DNA from: Eremomyces bilateralis CBS 781.70
Taxonomy: Eukaryota > Ascomycota > Dothideomycetes > Eremomycetales > Eremomycetaceae
Length of the DNA: 64,000 bases
Assembly: GCF_010015585.1 (NCBI RefSeq)
Contig: NW_022985067.1
Span: 2,138,920 to 2,202,919 of the forward strand
Reading direction: 5' to 3'
The notes beneath the pieces were generated by a model that made no database searches, was not told where the DNA came from, and saw only the letters and a list, made by a program, of their open reading frames with translations. This document shows positions 11,622-22,406 of the stretch, in pieces (the stretch's first letter is position 1; each line of letters starts with the position of its first letter). A program made the translations under genes and the position numbers.

Positions 11622-14600
11622 GATGACTGAGTCTTCTAAGAATCTTAACTGTCAAACGAAGGTCTCTAAACGATTGAGATGGTAGTGATTCCATTGACAA
11701 CCAGTAGATGAACCGGACTTATATACACGAGCAATGGACTTTAAAAGCTCGAAAGCATTTCTAAGATAGTGACAGTACCCATCACAGGACTTACTCATTT
11801 CGGGATTTATCCCGTCGATCCGCACCTTGCTTTCCAGTAGACTTTCTCCCTGCATCTGATTCCATGTCCCCGATGTGGGGGAAGCAAGGGACTGTAGATC
11901 CGCTTTCCTCGGATTTCGGGTGGGTGAGGGGATGTTGACAGGGAAAAGTCGGAGGAAAGCTGCTCCATCGACTGAGTTGACTGATATAGACGCCGAAGAA
12001 TCTGACTACGAACAAGACCATGCGCAGCTGAAGACGAATACGGAAGCATTAAACTTGAGATAACGGGAGGCAAATAGATTACTCCGCATGGACCGCATAG
12101 ATGTACTTTTTTTTAACAAACGACATAGACTCATGGAACCTAGTAGAGCAGAATGAGAATCAGGATACCTGTGGGCATTTGCGGGACCGTCAGACCGCAC
12201 GGCCCAGGATAGCATGATGAGCAACGTAATCGTACATATCAGAAGCCAAGCTAATGAGCCGTCGTCCTTGTTTTTCGCTCTACCGCCATCGGCCACTGCA
12301 GGAGCTGGCGATATCAGTATACCTGATACTGGTATCAAGTCCTGAAGAGGTTCGTTTTCGGTTTTGGGCATTGATACGAGCCTGGAGAACACGGAGTTTC
12401 CGGTCCGTTTGCGAAACATGTCCAATGCAGCTTCGTTTTTGCCAGACCGACCAGCGTGGAATTTCGGCAGGCGGTGCAGGGAATTCCAGCTCGACCCTAA
12501 ATCTGGAATTCAAGGACCAGGTGACGCCTAGATACCACGTGTGCTTTGTCTGTTCCAGGCAGTGTACGCCTTGGAGTACGAAGTGGCTTCGCCAATCGCA
12601 TCGCCGGAAGCCTTGTTTGGTGAATCATGGGGTTGTTCGGCGGTGATCCTAGGGAAATATTGATATTCTTTCGCCCGTCATCGGTGGTCAACTGGCGGAC
12701 CATGAAAAGCTCCGATACTCCAGGGACCCGGTTCTAAAAGTAGCAAGCATATCGAGCCGCATTCCGGTATACTGGAAATCCCCCCCGTTCGTTCTAAATG
12801 CCGCCCGAAACCCGGTATACGGCTGGCAACCAAGAAGCTCATGAACTTTTGACTCGTTAGTGGCTCAATACAAATCGGTGATCGACGAGGCCCAGAAGAA
12901 TGAATGAAAATAGAAGCAGTCTATCGAAGTGGCTGTAAAAAACGCGGGGCAGAATGTAATCCACCGGATTCGTCAGCGTCCCGTCAGCCCTACAGAACTG
13001 AGGTGAAGTCAGCAACGACGATCCGGCACAGGTGGAAGTACGATATTGTGGAGTGCCAATAGTGATGGCGACGACGGTGGATCCAACGGTAGACCGTCCG
13101 ATGAATACGAACTGCATCGCCGAATGCAGCTCGCATTTCTTTGCGGCAACACGTTTGGAAGACGTCAAAAGATAATTCGGTCGACGTTCATCGACATCAA
13201 GGATGTTCCTGGTGTCGCGACACGGGCCGGTATTCCAGTTGTACTGTTGTTAGCAAGCAGCTTGCGTTATCCCGCTTGATTAGTGTCCGTGTTCGAAACT
13301 GTTTCATGGTCATATTGATGTACAGTAGCTTACTATGCTAGAACGCATGTTCGAAATGCCTCAACGTGATGTATGGCTTCATTCGCATTCTATCACGACG
13401 AGAGATCCTGGATTCCAAAAGTGCCCGACCGGGTACCGTAACCGGACGCCTGGTCCTGCACCGCTGCCGGTTGAGTTTCAATGTTGCCAAGACATCACCT
13501 ACCCGCCGTTCGCGACCGAGAAGGCCATTTGTTGGCCACGGCACATCGATTGTATATCTCGTTACTCATAAGTCGTACCATGACCTTGAACACGGGCGCA
13601 AAAGTCTATACTCAACCACCGTTTTGATTTGAGTGATGGGTAGCAGCATATCATACTGACCTCAAAAATCATGGGGAGCGAACGGAGTCTCGGTCATGGA
13701 TGCCGCTTGTCCCGAAGCCTCAGAAATCACCGTGATCCTAAAGGAAGGGCGGAATCTCACCGAGGCCGTTCCCCACGGTGCTTCGCAAGATTCAACGGCG
13801 GCATCTGAGAGCGGACATCAGGAATCGAATAGAAAACGGCTTGTGTGGTGTTTCAGTTGAGCTTTGGGGACGGAAACAATATGTGCATTGAGAGCAGTAG
13901 CAGTAGCGGATTCTACCGAATGTCCCGCGAAACCTCGACGCGGCTCGAAGAACAGAAGGCTCTTGGCGGCCTAAGGGGAATGGTGGCGTTGAGGAGGACG
14001 CCACAGACGTATCCTGGCCTCCCACCCCATGATAGTGATGCGGGGGCTAGTTGGCGGAACCTTTCAGATAGATTAACTTCATCCAATTACGATGATTAGC
14101 CAGGTTGGCGGAAACTCTTTAGATAGATCAAATACATGCGCGCTGCGCGGTGCCTTCATATCGGACACGAGGTTGGCGTTGAGGCGTTCAGCTCCGCGGA
14201 GTGCATTTAACGATGGTGGCGCGTCTCACAGGTTTGACAGTGAGTGGCAGCGCAATTAAGAAAAGAAGCTTACTTCACTGAAAGTGTCAGTATTGACTGA
14301 AGATGGACGGCCTGGAATATAGTGTCAGTATTCCCGTCGTTGTGGTCGCTTCCAGTGTATACGGACAAGTGAAGAAGCAAACCTGGCTTCCGCTAGTTAA
14401 ACAAAAAGCGCTTACATCGGTTACCTTAGTTTGGCCACTGCAAGTTCCAGAGCTCCAGTCCTACCTCGGGCTCACCGAGATGCGTCAGCTTCTGTGTGTA
14501 CGGCCGTACAGCCGGTCGAGATGCTTGCAACCTGTGCTGGGACGAAGGGAAGACTTGACGCAGCGCGTTGGGATTTAGAGCTGGAATCCTAGTCCGCCAT

Positions 14601-17299
14601 GCTGCCGTAGCAGGCTAATTTATATTACCGCTGCAGCTGTTCTCACCAGTCTCAGGTCTGTGGAATCGTAAAAGCTCCGACTGGATAGAACGGGCCCAAG
14701 CATGCCTATATTACCTATATTATACGTTCCCTGGTGTTCATAGGGACGTTTATGCACGATCGACTGAATTTTCACCACTCCGTACTGTGGAGAGGATAGC
14801 GTGGCCTGAGAACATGTACCCACTAGCTGTATAATCCGCCTGTCGGCTTGACTTCCCGTTAGCTCGCCAGATAGTACTGCGGACTGTCGCATACGGTACC
14901 AGGTATATCTATTCGTGGGCGCCTCCGTCTAGTGATTCCTGGCACCGGGATGTACTTGATTGTACCTCGAATACTCCCTTGTATCCGAATTAATATATCT
15001 TTTGAACGCTCTTTGACGGGCACGTTGGTTTTATACATCCTAACGGTTTGGTTGGCAGATGCATTATGGATCTTAGCCTTGCCGTTAAAGAAATATTACC
15101 TGAACTGTGCCAACCAGGTGGTTGGAAATGGCGACGGCGCCATGCTAAATATATTAATCCCTCCAGCCGAGCGCGATTTTACGGTCCTCCACTCCACGTC
15201 TATTTTGCCACTGTTCCCGTGGCCGGGCTTATGATAGCGTGTTTCTGCTATGAATCTAGGATTCAAGCTACTTCAGATAGACTTGGAACCACCAAGCCCG
15301 GGCGGCATCTTATCTAGCTGAATGCTTCTTTAGACCTCTTTCGGTTCTCAGTTCTAGTCACTGCCCTTCAGAGGCCACTTTTCAACCTACCCTCATTAGT
15401 TTGCTTATCGGAGCTATGAGTAATCGTTGCCGAAGAACGGGTACACGCGGGCACTATTCAGACGATGATGCCTTCGTCTTGATTGTGAAGCTCACTGTAT
15501 TGTCATGCAAGCCCAGGGTTACCAGAAGGGGATGCCAAGCAAGGACAGCTCACTGGCATCGGTAGTGGGTTGATACGGGAAGCTATAAGGCGGGTGACTA
15601 CAGATCACTGACTGCAGAGGGAAGTCTACAGGAGAACTCTACCATACAGGTTTGTAAGAGGTAAGCTGTTCAATAAGCGAAAATCCTACCAAAAGCCCCT
15701 GATCCCAGCAAAATCCGGCCTATCTCCCTGTACCCTATTTTCGCCTATATCCTTTCCGTATCTAGTAGAGAAATCATTTCTTCACCATCACCTAAGAACG
15801 TTTTAGGGATCAGCGCGCATGTGGCCGCATGCAGCATTCGGAGTTTCATGGAACTGCTAACCCCCGTGTGGCGACGGGCTAGGGGGGTAGGAACCCTAGA
15901 TCGCAGCACTGATTGATACGGCGGCCCAAGTCGATTGAAAGGGTCTAGATCTGTGGTTGAAAGACGGGCTTAAAGCAACTCGAGGAAAATTCGGCAAATC
16001 TTCACGGGATAATGTGCCGTTCCCTGAGCACTAAGACACGGGAGCCGTGCAACTATCATTTCTCTCATTCTACTGCATTTCCCGATCGACGTCTTCCTCT
16101 TCCAATTATTGTCGGAGATAAAGGGGAACGCCGAAGGCGGAGAGCCCAGTATATCCGTATTGATTAGTACATCGAGATTTGGTCGACTTCGTATGGTCAT
16201 CTGGCCTCTTTATTCCTCTTGCGCAACAAGGCTAGCTATCCAGACAACCTATTTTAAGTGCTAGGCAGTGGAAGAATATGTGGAGCAGGAGATACGAACT
16301 GGAGGGCGATTTTGACAGGGATCGAATTTCGGAATTCAAGCACAATCATTAAAACAACCCGATGTAGACGCCCCCGATGGCGAGGATAGGCACTCAGACA
16401 TGAAGTCACAACAGTCTCAATCTTAACGGTTTTCACGACAGAAGGGAAGATCAGGAGGGAAAGCGTAGCGGGGGACGTGGCTCAGAAGAGAACAAATCCC
16501 CGTCATCTCCTGCTGACCTGACAGTCCTCAGGGACCGGACCAGACTGATGTTGCTGTACTCTCAGCCTCCTGGCAATGGCCTTTACATGGTAAATGAAGT
16601 ATTACGGCATCTGTGGGTTCTTAGACAGGGCACACTAATATGTGATGATTCTAATAATGACAAGGAGCGAGCATAATAGCATGAGGCGCAAATGTAAAGT
16701 GAAGCTGATAGATTCGACTGTCATGGTTAGCCACACGAAGTTATGACGTAGCGGTACTAGACTCTGTACTCGCCTCGTACCCATGGTCCATAGAGCTCAA
16801 CTACTTGTATCCTATACATGTATGAACACTTGGAGAATATTACCCCAAGGTCAGGATATTTTTAGATCACTGAGGTCATTGACTAGGATTGTATATTTCA
16901 CTCAACGTATCGGTATATCCATACTCGGTACTAGCTAATAGTAATACGATAGGTTTTACCTAATCGAATATCGAAATAGTGCATTTCCATTCGTACTGCT
17001 TTCGAAATCTGATTGGCGAGCTGCAGGGAATGTTCTAATTCTGATTCTCTTCCTGCTATGGCAATCGAAACCACACGGGCGCGTAGCTACCAATGATACT
17101 AACTCCCAAATGTCCCCCATACCTGTCGTAATTTACAGTAGTCTTGTTTCATTAGATCCCTGTGCCATTGCCGTCATCGGGACCATTCAAGTAATTCAAT
17201 GGTGAGAATTTGAGGCTGTTTGTCGATACCTTCTATACCGACCGCCGCAGAACCGCGCAAATTTGTCAAGGGCGGTAGGGAGATCCTCCTTAGGGATAC
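11622..17299. other. long gene-poor stretch, part of repeat island
   Basis: 5.7 kb in which I find no supportable gene on either strand. The longest open frames are about 140 codons and carry no recognisable motif. One at 12425..12006 (minus) has a single hydrophobic segment but no homology I can name. Stop codons are dense in all frames from about 15,300 to 17,300. The stretch abuts a decayed Helitron, so it may consist of older mobile-element debris. Confidence 0.5.
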
Positions 17300-19430
17300 G
17301 ATTAAACTTGAAGCTCGCTGTTAGGGCAGGCATAGTCCAGCCATAGAGGAAATGTGTGCGGCGAGCCGCGACCCTGCCACTCGTATCGGCCCCATTGATC
17401 GCGGAGGCTAAACTTAGGATTTACCCCAGTCTTATATAGAGCCTCGCGGCGCTGATGAAAGAGGAATGCGGCGATACGGGGATGGTCTCGGAGGTTACGG
17501 CGTAAGATTGAGATCCATTACTCCGTACGCCACTCCTCATATTGATGTAAATGACGCTGCAGATCATCCCAGTGGTAATCGGCGGCCAACATCGTTAAAA
17601 ATATGTCGGGAGACAGGAATCATCGCACGGTAGCTTCAAGCTGCTTACCACGCCCAATCCAATACGGCCATGTGCGCGTAGACTCCCCGAACAACGAACA
17701 ATAGTTCTGCAGGGCCTGGGATTCAGGAGTCATCCGCAAAAGTAGCACGGAGCTCCTCAAGAGAGAGATCACTTTTCTCAGGACGTTGACGAACGAAGTA
17801 AGATGCATGGGTGCTAACCTGTTTCCAGGAAAGAGTGTTGAACAGGACATACCGTAGGCGCGGATGCTTCGTGAAACGACCATCGTGAAACCTCATCAGA
17901 TGCTTGATATATTCACGATACTTTACTTTCCGGAAACGGGAATGAACGAAGTCCCCAACACCGCACGGGAAGTAGCTTGGGAACGCCAGGCTTAGAAGAG
18001 CCTGAGAGTAGTTAAACTCAGATAGAGGAGTCAATCTAAACTCAGGCATCGCCAGATGCTCAGGTCGACGTTCCTGAGCGTCATCGACATGCTGCCGAAG
18101 TCGCTCCATCTCCGTATGGGGCTGGAAGGGGATCCGGGACTACGGCGACGTATTCTGCCTCTTCTCCTGTATCGTCATCGCCGCCCCCTAGCACTTCCTC
18201 CTCCATAGTCTGGACGCCGACCACTTCCATAATACCATCATCAATAGGAAGATGCTGTAGGCGGCTAGGGTCCACGACGACATCGCGATATTCAGGATGG
18301 TGAACCTTTAGATGGGTTAATCACTGCTCACAACAGATATCTAGGGGGGTGAACCTTGAGATGGGTTAGCCACTGCTCAATGACAGTACGGCGAACACGG
18401 TAGTCCCGTCGAAACTGACACTGCATACGGGGATCCTGATCCCAATTAGCAGGGCGAATGACAACGATCTAAAGGACTTTCGGATGGAGAGGTGGTCGAT
18501 TGTATACGCGCCCCACGTCTCTCATGAAGTTGATGATATGCCCTGTATAGCGGTACTGAAGACCGTTAACCTTTCGGACCTCCACACCACAATGGACATG
18601 AGCGATGAGGAGCTCCTCCACTTGAGATAACTCAGGAAGATCGTAATGCGACGGGCCCAGACCAGGATTTAAATGATTCTCTGCGGAATACAGCGGTGAT
18701 AAATGGCCACGTTTCCTATCGTCGATTCTGCATCGATGGCATATACCGCCCACGAGACGCATATCAAACCATTTTCCGTCACATCGAGTGCAGTGGCCAA
18801 GGCGTAATTTGACCATCTCCTTGTGGAAGTTCTTGGCGTAGGCCCAATCTTGCTCAGAAAGATTTGCATCCTGGAGGTTGAATTTCGGGGACTGGTGATC
18901 AAAGCGAACATCACCGCGTTGGAGTGCTTCTGTGCGAGCGTCATCTCTCTGTTGGTGTGTGCGATCACGTTTCTCAGCCTGGCCCTGACGTTGGGAAGCC
19001 CGGCCAAGGCGGGATCACGAAGGTGTTGATCGATAATAGGACTATCATGTCCAATAACTGGAGTGTCGTCACCATGACCACTAAGGCGAGGAGATTGTGT
19101 GGCAACGCGATATGACACACATTACAGATTCCATGCTCTTCACTAGTATCGTCGACAAATCGAGGAGTAGGAAGCTCGTGCCGTCCTATGATGCAATACT
19201 TCATAGGCATATCAAAGTCTATACCGTTGTTGCAGTAGACCCGTCCGCGACGCTATGGAGTAAACCCCACATCCAGCCTCCAATTCTTGCAATTTTGCAA
19301 TACAAGTGACTCGGCGCAAAATGAAGACCTGCCTGACCAGGACGGGGCGGTGGCGGTATACCGCCTTTCCAGAAGGCATAGTATATGCCATGAAAAGCAA
19401 GTATTTGCGAGAGGAAGAGATGTCTCATAA
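17300..19430 (-). mobile_element. decayed Helitron Rep/helicase, N-terminal half
   Basis: Read on the minus strand from about 19,400 down to 17,310, broken frames give the N-terminal part of a Helitron RepHel protein in order. First comes a Cys-rich start (CTRCDGKWFD, then CHRCR) and a segment around SQVEELLIAHVHCGVEVRKV ending in FMRDVGRVYN. Next is a RVRRTVIEQWLTHLK-like stretch, then the Helitron-like domain with HLMRFHDGRFTKHPRLRYV and HWDDLQRHLHQYEEW, and finally FSLRDQWGRYEWQGRGSPHT. Frameshifts and stops interrupt it, including a TAA after EEWRTE and a stop after ATFADDS. In the HUH region the expected second His is Phe (GSPHTF, about 17348-17365). The helicase half and both termini are not recognised. 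It is a non-functional relic. Confidence 0.82.
18299..18379. repeat. direct duplication inside the Helitron relic
   Basis: Two 32-bp copies (18299..18330 and 18348..18379) agree at 29 positions and are 49 bp apart. Both begin GGTGAACCTT and end CACTGCTCA. The duplicate interrupts the Rep coding frame. Confidence 0.85.
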
Positions 19431-19436
19431 GATATA

Positions 19437-19486
19437 AGTTCAACCCCCTGTCAAGTAGCCAACCACTCGAGTAGCCAGTATCACCA
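19437..19486 (+). repeat. left terminal inverted repeat of the pogo-type element
   Basis: These 50 bp match the reverse complement of 21199..21248 without a mismatch. The first difference is the next base inward. Confidence 0.95.
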
Positions 19487-19531
19487 TCTCAACCTCCATC
19501 GGTCAGACAGCAATATCTCTACTAAAACATA

Positions 19532-21148
19532 TTATATTTGGAAATCTATACAGCATGATTCAAAAGATACAGCTTGGAGAGACTCTGATGTAGATTTGGC
19601 CTCCGAAATTGGATGTCTTCGTTGGTAATCTTCCTCTACCGCTCGTACAGCTTCTTGTGCCAATTTGATCTCCCGAACTTGCGCAAACCTCTGATTAAGA
19701 TCTATCTGAACTTTCTTTTTACGTTTTGGTGCTGTAGCAGCATCAAGGCGTGCCTGTAAGCCCGCGATTTTCAGATCTGATGAGGCCTGACGCGCCTGTA
19801 GCACTCCGATCGCCTTGGCTGCCTTCTCTATATACGACTTCGTCGTCTTTGCCACGCGTGTATTCTTGCTAAGAACGCGTAATGCACTCTGTACCTGTTT
19901 TGGCTTGTAGGGCGTCGTCTGGAGAACGGAGGGGACTGGTATGGGGGTGCGTGGAGGCGTGTTTGGTGGTGGAATTGGTGGTGCGGTTACGGTAGGCGGT
20001 GACGGTACAACGAAGCGGTTACTGAGGCCCTTTGACCGGTCAAACGGCACAAGTCCTGCAGCCTTCCACCCAGATCTGATTGTACGGTCGGTTAGGCGTG
20101 CCTGACGTGCCTCTGCATAGAGGACAATGAATCTCCGTCGTTTAATCGGTAGGGCCTCGTCGATATACGCGCTTTGGCGGAGGAGGGTCTTATAAAAGCG
20201 TTTTAGAGGCGAAAAACAGGCGAGATCCAGAGGTTGAAGGATATGGGAGGTATGTGCAGGTAGGAAGACCACGATTACGTTGTTTATCTTGCATTCGTAC
20301 AAGAAATCGATGGTTGCGTGGCTACCGTGCCCGTCCATTAGCAGAATCCGGTACTGCCGCTGTGTAGCGGTTTCAGGCAGGAAAACCGTACGGAGCCAAA
20401 CCAACGCGTGTTGATTTGAAGTCCAGCCGTTCTCTGATACCGTATAATGGAAGTCTGGAGGTTGTTCAGGGAACCAAGAAGACTGTAACGTGGCGCCTTT
20501 CTGTATAATCGCTGGTCTGATGTACTGGCCGGTCGCGGAGACAGTTTCAACGATACTAATCCATTCGCGGCCCATAGGACTAGTGATATAGGCCGTTGAC
20601 TTCTGCGAGTCTGCGATAACCGTAGAATTAGCGCAAATCCCTAGTCCTATACCAACCTCATCCATATTCCAGGTATCAGAGGGGTGGACATCGTACTGAG
20701 TTTGAACTTGGTGAAAATACGTGTAGAACGCGTCGATTGTATCCTTAGTTGCAGCCTGACGTCGGGCAACATCAAGACTACGCCCGATACAGGTCGCAAC
20801 GCGTGGATTACGGTGTAGGAAACGCGTTACCCAGTTCTTCCCGAGGGGCGTTGAGTCTCCTTGGAGGCGTAGAACTCGAGATGCCATTTCGCGAAGCCGT
20901 GCGTGAGTAGGGGGGAATCCTTGAGCGTCATTTTCAAGTATCCAGTCGACTAAAAAGGATTCTTGGTCCGGTGTAAGGCGTTGGCGAGATTGTTGAGCTA
21001 CTACGCGTGGTAGGCGGCCTTTTAAGCGGGTTTGAAGGGTGCGTCGGTTGACCTTGAATAGCGCCGCAGCTTCGTTTTGTGATTTGCATTGACCGGTCTG
21101 TAAGGCATCAATAGCCTGTTGGACCGGGTCTTCCGAGTTTGGTATCAT
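19532..21148 (-). CDS. pogo/Fot1-family DDE transposase
   Basis: This intronless 538-residue protein is the cut-and-paste transposase of the surrounding element. The N-terminal about 45 residues form a psq-type helix-turn-helix (SQNEAAALFKVNRRTLQTRL). Residues about 50-120 form a CENP-B/Tc5-like DNA-binding domain ending in GKNWVTRFLHRNP. The DDE_1 catalytic domain follows: Asp163 in WNMDEVG, Asp272 in LLMDGHGSH and Asp308 in QPLDLACFSPLK. The 35 residues between the last two aspartates give DD35D spacing. The C-terminus has a Pro-rich linker and a basic coiled region. The start is the first ATG after the left promoter side; no stops or frameshifts occur. All three catalytic residues are intact. 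Confidence 0.95.
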   Translation of the reverse strand: MIPNSEDPVQQAIDALQTGQCKSQNEAAALFKVNRRTLQTRLKGRLPRVVAQQSRQRLTPDQESFLVDWILENDAQGFPPTHARLREMASRVLRLQGDSTPLGKNWVTRFLHRNPRVATCIGRSLDVARRQAATKDTIDAFYTYFHQVQTQYDVHPSDTWNMDEVGIGLGICANSTVIADSQKSTAYITSPMGREWISIVETVSATGQYIRPAIIQKGATLQSSWFPEQPPDFHYTVSENGWTSNQHALVWLRTVFLPETATQRQYRILLMDGHGSHATIDFLYECKINNVIVVFLPAHTSHILQPLDLACFSPLKRFYKTLLRQSAYIDEALPIKRRRFIVLYAEARQARLTDRTIRSGWKAAGLVPFDRSKGLSNRFVVPSPPTVTAPPIPPPNTPPRTPIPVPSVLQTTPYKPKQVQSALRVLSKNTRVAKTTKSYIEKAAKAIGVLQARQASSDLKIAGLQARLDAATAPKRKKKVQIDLNQRFAQVREIKLAQEAVRAVEEDYQRRHPISEAKSTSESLQAVSFESCCIDFQI

Positions 21149-21198
21149 GATATTGTACGGTGGTGGAGATATCGCGGTTAGAGAGATGGTGATAGAGG

Positions 21199-21248
21199 TG
21201 GTGATACTGGCTACTCGAGTGGTTGGCTACTTGACAGGGGGTTGAACT
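21199..21248 (-). repeat. right terminal inverted repeat of the pogo-type element
   Basis: Reverse complement of the left inverted repeat over 50 bp, followed by the TA target duplication. Confidence 0.95.
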
Positions 21249-21304
21249 TAGTAGTAGATAGGAAGAGGAAGTGACCAATCAGACGACGTGCAGCAAAAGT
21301 GACT

Positions 21305-21459
21305 TGCCCATTTAATTAGGTTCTTCGCTACGCTCGTGATAATGGGTTAGCTTGGCAGCTTGGATAGACTGCCAAGTGATTCCCTGCCCATTTAGGTTAT
21401 ACGCTACGCTCTTGGTAGCAGGCCAGCTTGGCACCTTGTATGGTTTGCCAAGTGATTCC
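21305..21459. repeat. pair of ~77-bp direct repeats with internal hairpin
   Basis: Copies at 21305..21383 and 21385..21459 share TGCCCATTTA, CGCTACGCTC and CCAAGTGATTCC blocks with small indels between. Each holds an inverted pair, CTTGGCA...TGCCAAG in copy 1, that could fold into a hairpin. They lie 57 bp from the pogo right end, on the 5' side of the Helitron relic. Confidence 0.8.
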
Positions 21460-22406
21460 ACTCTTTGCATTATAAATAGTTCCTGTATTACATCATGCCA
21501 AAACCAGACCTGTCCGTCCGACCACGTCCCTTCAACATCCTCGACGGTGAAATGCCTCAACTTGGCGATGTAACAATGCAAACTGCCAACATATGCTGCA
21601 TAACCTATGAGCCTTGATATTTGACACAAAAGAACAACACGCACTTGGCCCACGTATTAAGATCGTCATGTATCCCTCCCGAACTGGCCTCATTGCTGAG
21701 GCTTGCTGTGGATACCGTTGTTCATACTCTCAAGCTGGAATCGATCAATCGGGTGATCTGACCTTCATCAGCCAAGCAGCTACAATGAGAGGTCGACGAC
21801 AAACTTGAACGGAATTACGGGCTCGCTTTCCCCGGTTGCCTCTTTACACGATAGTCCGCAACCGGGGGAGTGAGATATGGGTCTTTCTCCCGTCTCAAAG
21901 ATGTATTCTGGTAGTAGATGAATGGATATTTTGAGCTTCTGCAATTCCCTTTTCTATGGTGATGCAATGATATTGTCCCACAAGGTTTGTCGTCCAAAAG
22001 CTTCTCTAAATCAACATTCTCTTCAAATCCGAGTCTATATGACGCAGCGGAGTTGGCGCACTATCCATCGTTCCCGTCCTATCATTTCCAGAACTGGAGG
22101 AAGGATTGTAAGGCTGAGGGCTTCCCGAATGTCTGCAGATCCTCATCACCAGCCGCAGGGCCTGGAGCCCACCAGGTTGGCGCACTGCCTGTCTTGACGT
22201 CTTAGCCTTCAAATCCTTGCCGAACTGAGAATTGACTTGCAAAACTGAGCGAGATCCTGCTAATTTTAAGAAAATCGTCACCATCTCCCAATTCAATTTC
22301 TGGGGTATATTAAGGTCATATCTTCAGTACTTTCAGGTCAATTGCTTGTCCAGCACACTTCTGTCTCCTCAGCCATTGTGTACAAATTCTACAACTTCTT
22401 CATTCT
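21460..22406. other. intergenic, repeat island to peptidase promoter
   Basis: No recognisable gene. The short open frames lack motifs. The last 100 bases are pyrimidine-rich and lead into the peptidase start. Confidence 0.5.

Larger units (their letters stand above)
19437..21248 (-). mobile_element. complete pogo/Fot1-type Tc1-mariner transposon
   Basis: A 1812-bp element with perfect 50-bp terminal inverted repeats (19437..19486 and 21199..21248) starting AGTTCAACCCCCTGTC. It is flanked on both sides by TA (19435..19436 and 21249..21250), the target duplication of the Tc1/mariner superfamily. It carries one uninterrupted transposase gene on the minus strand. Identical inverted repeats and an open transposase indicate recent insertion and possible activity. 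It landed at the 5' side of the Helitron relic. Confidence 0.95.

Noticed and set aside
12006-12703. Minus-strand open frames upstream of the laccase with one hydrophobic segment
   Set aside because: I looked for a Zn2Cys6 cluster or membrane family and found no Cys pattern, no splice-linked extension and no recognisable motif.
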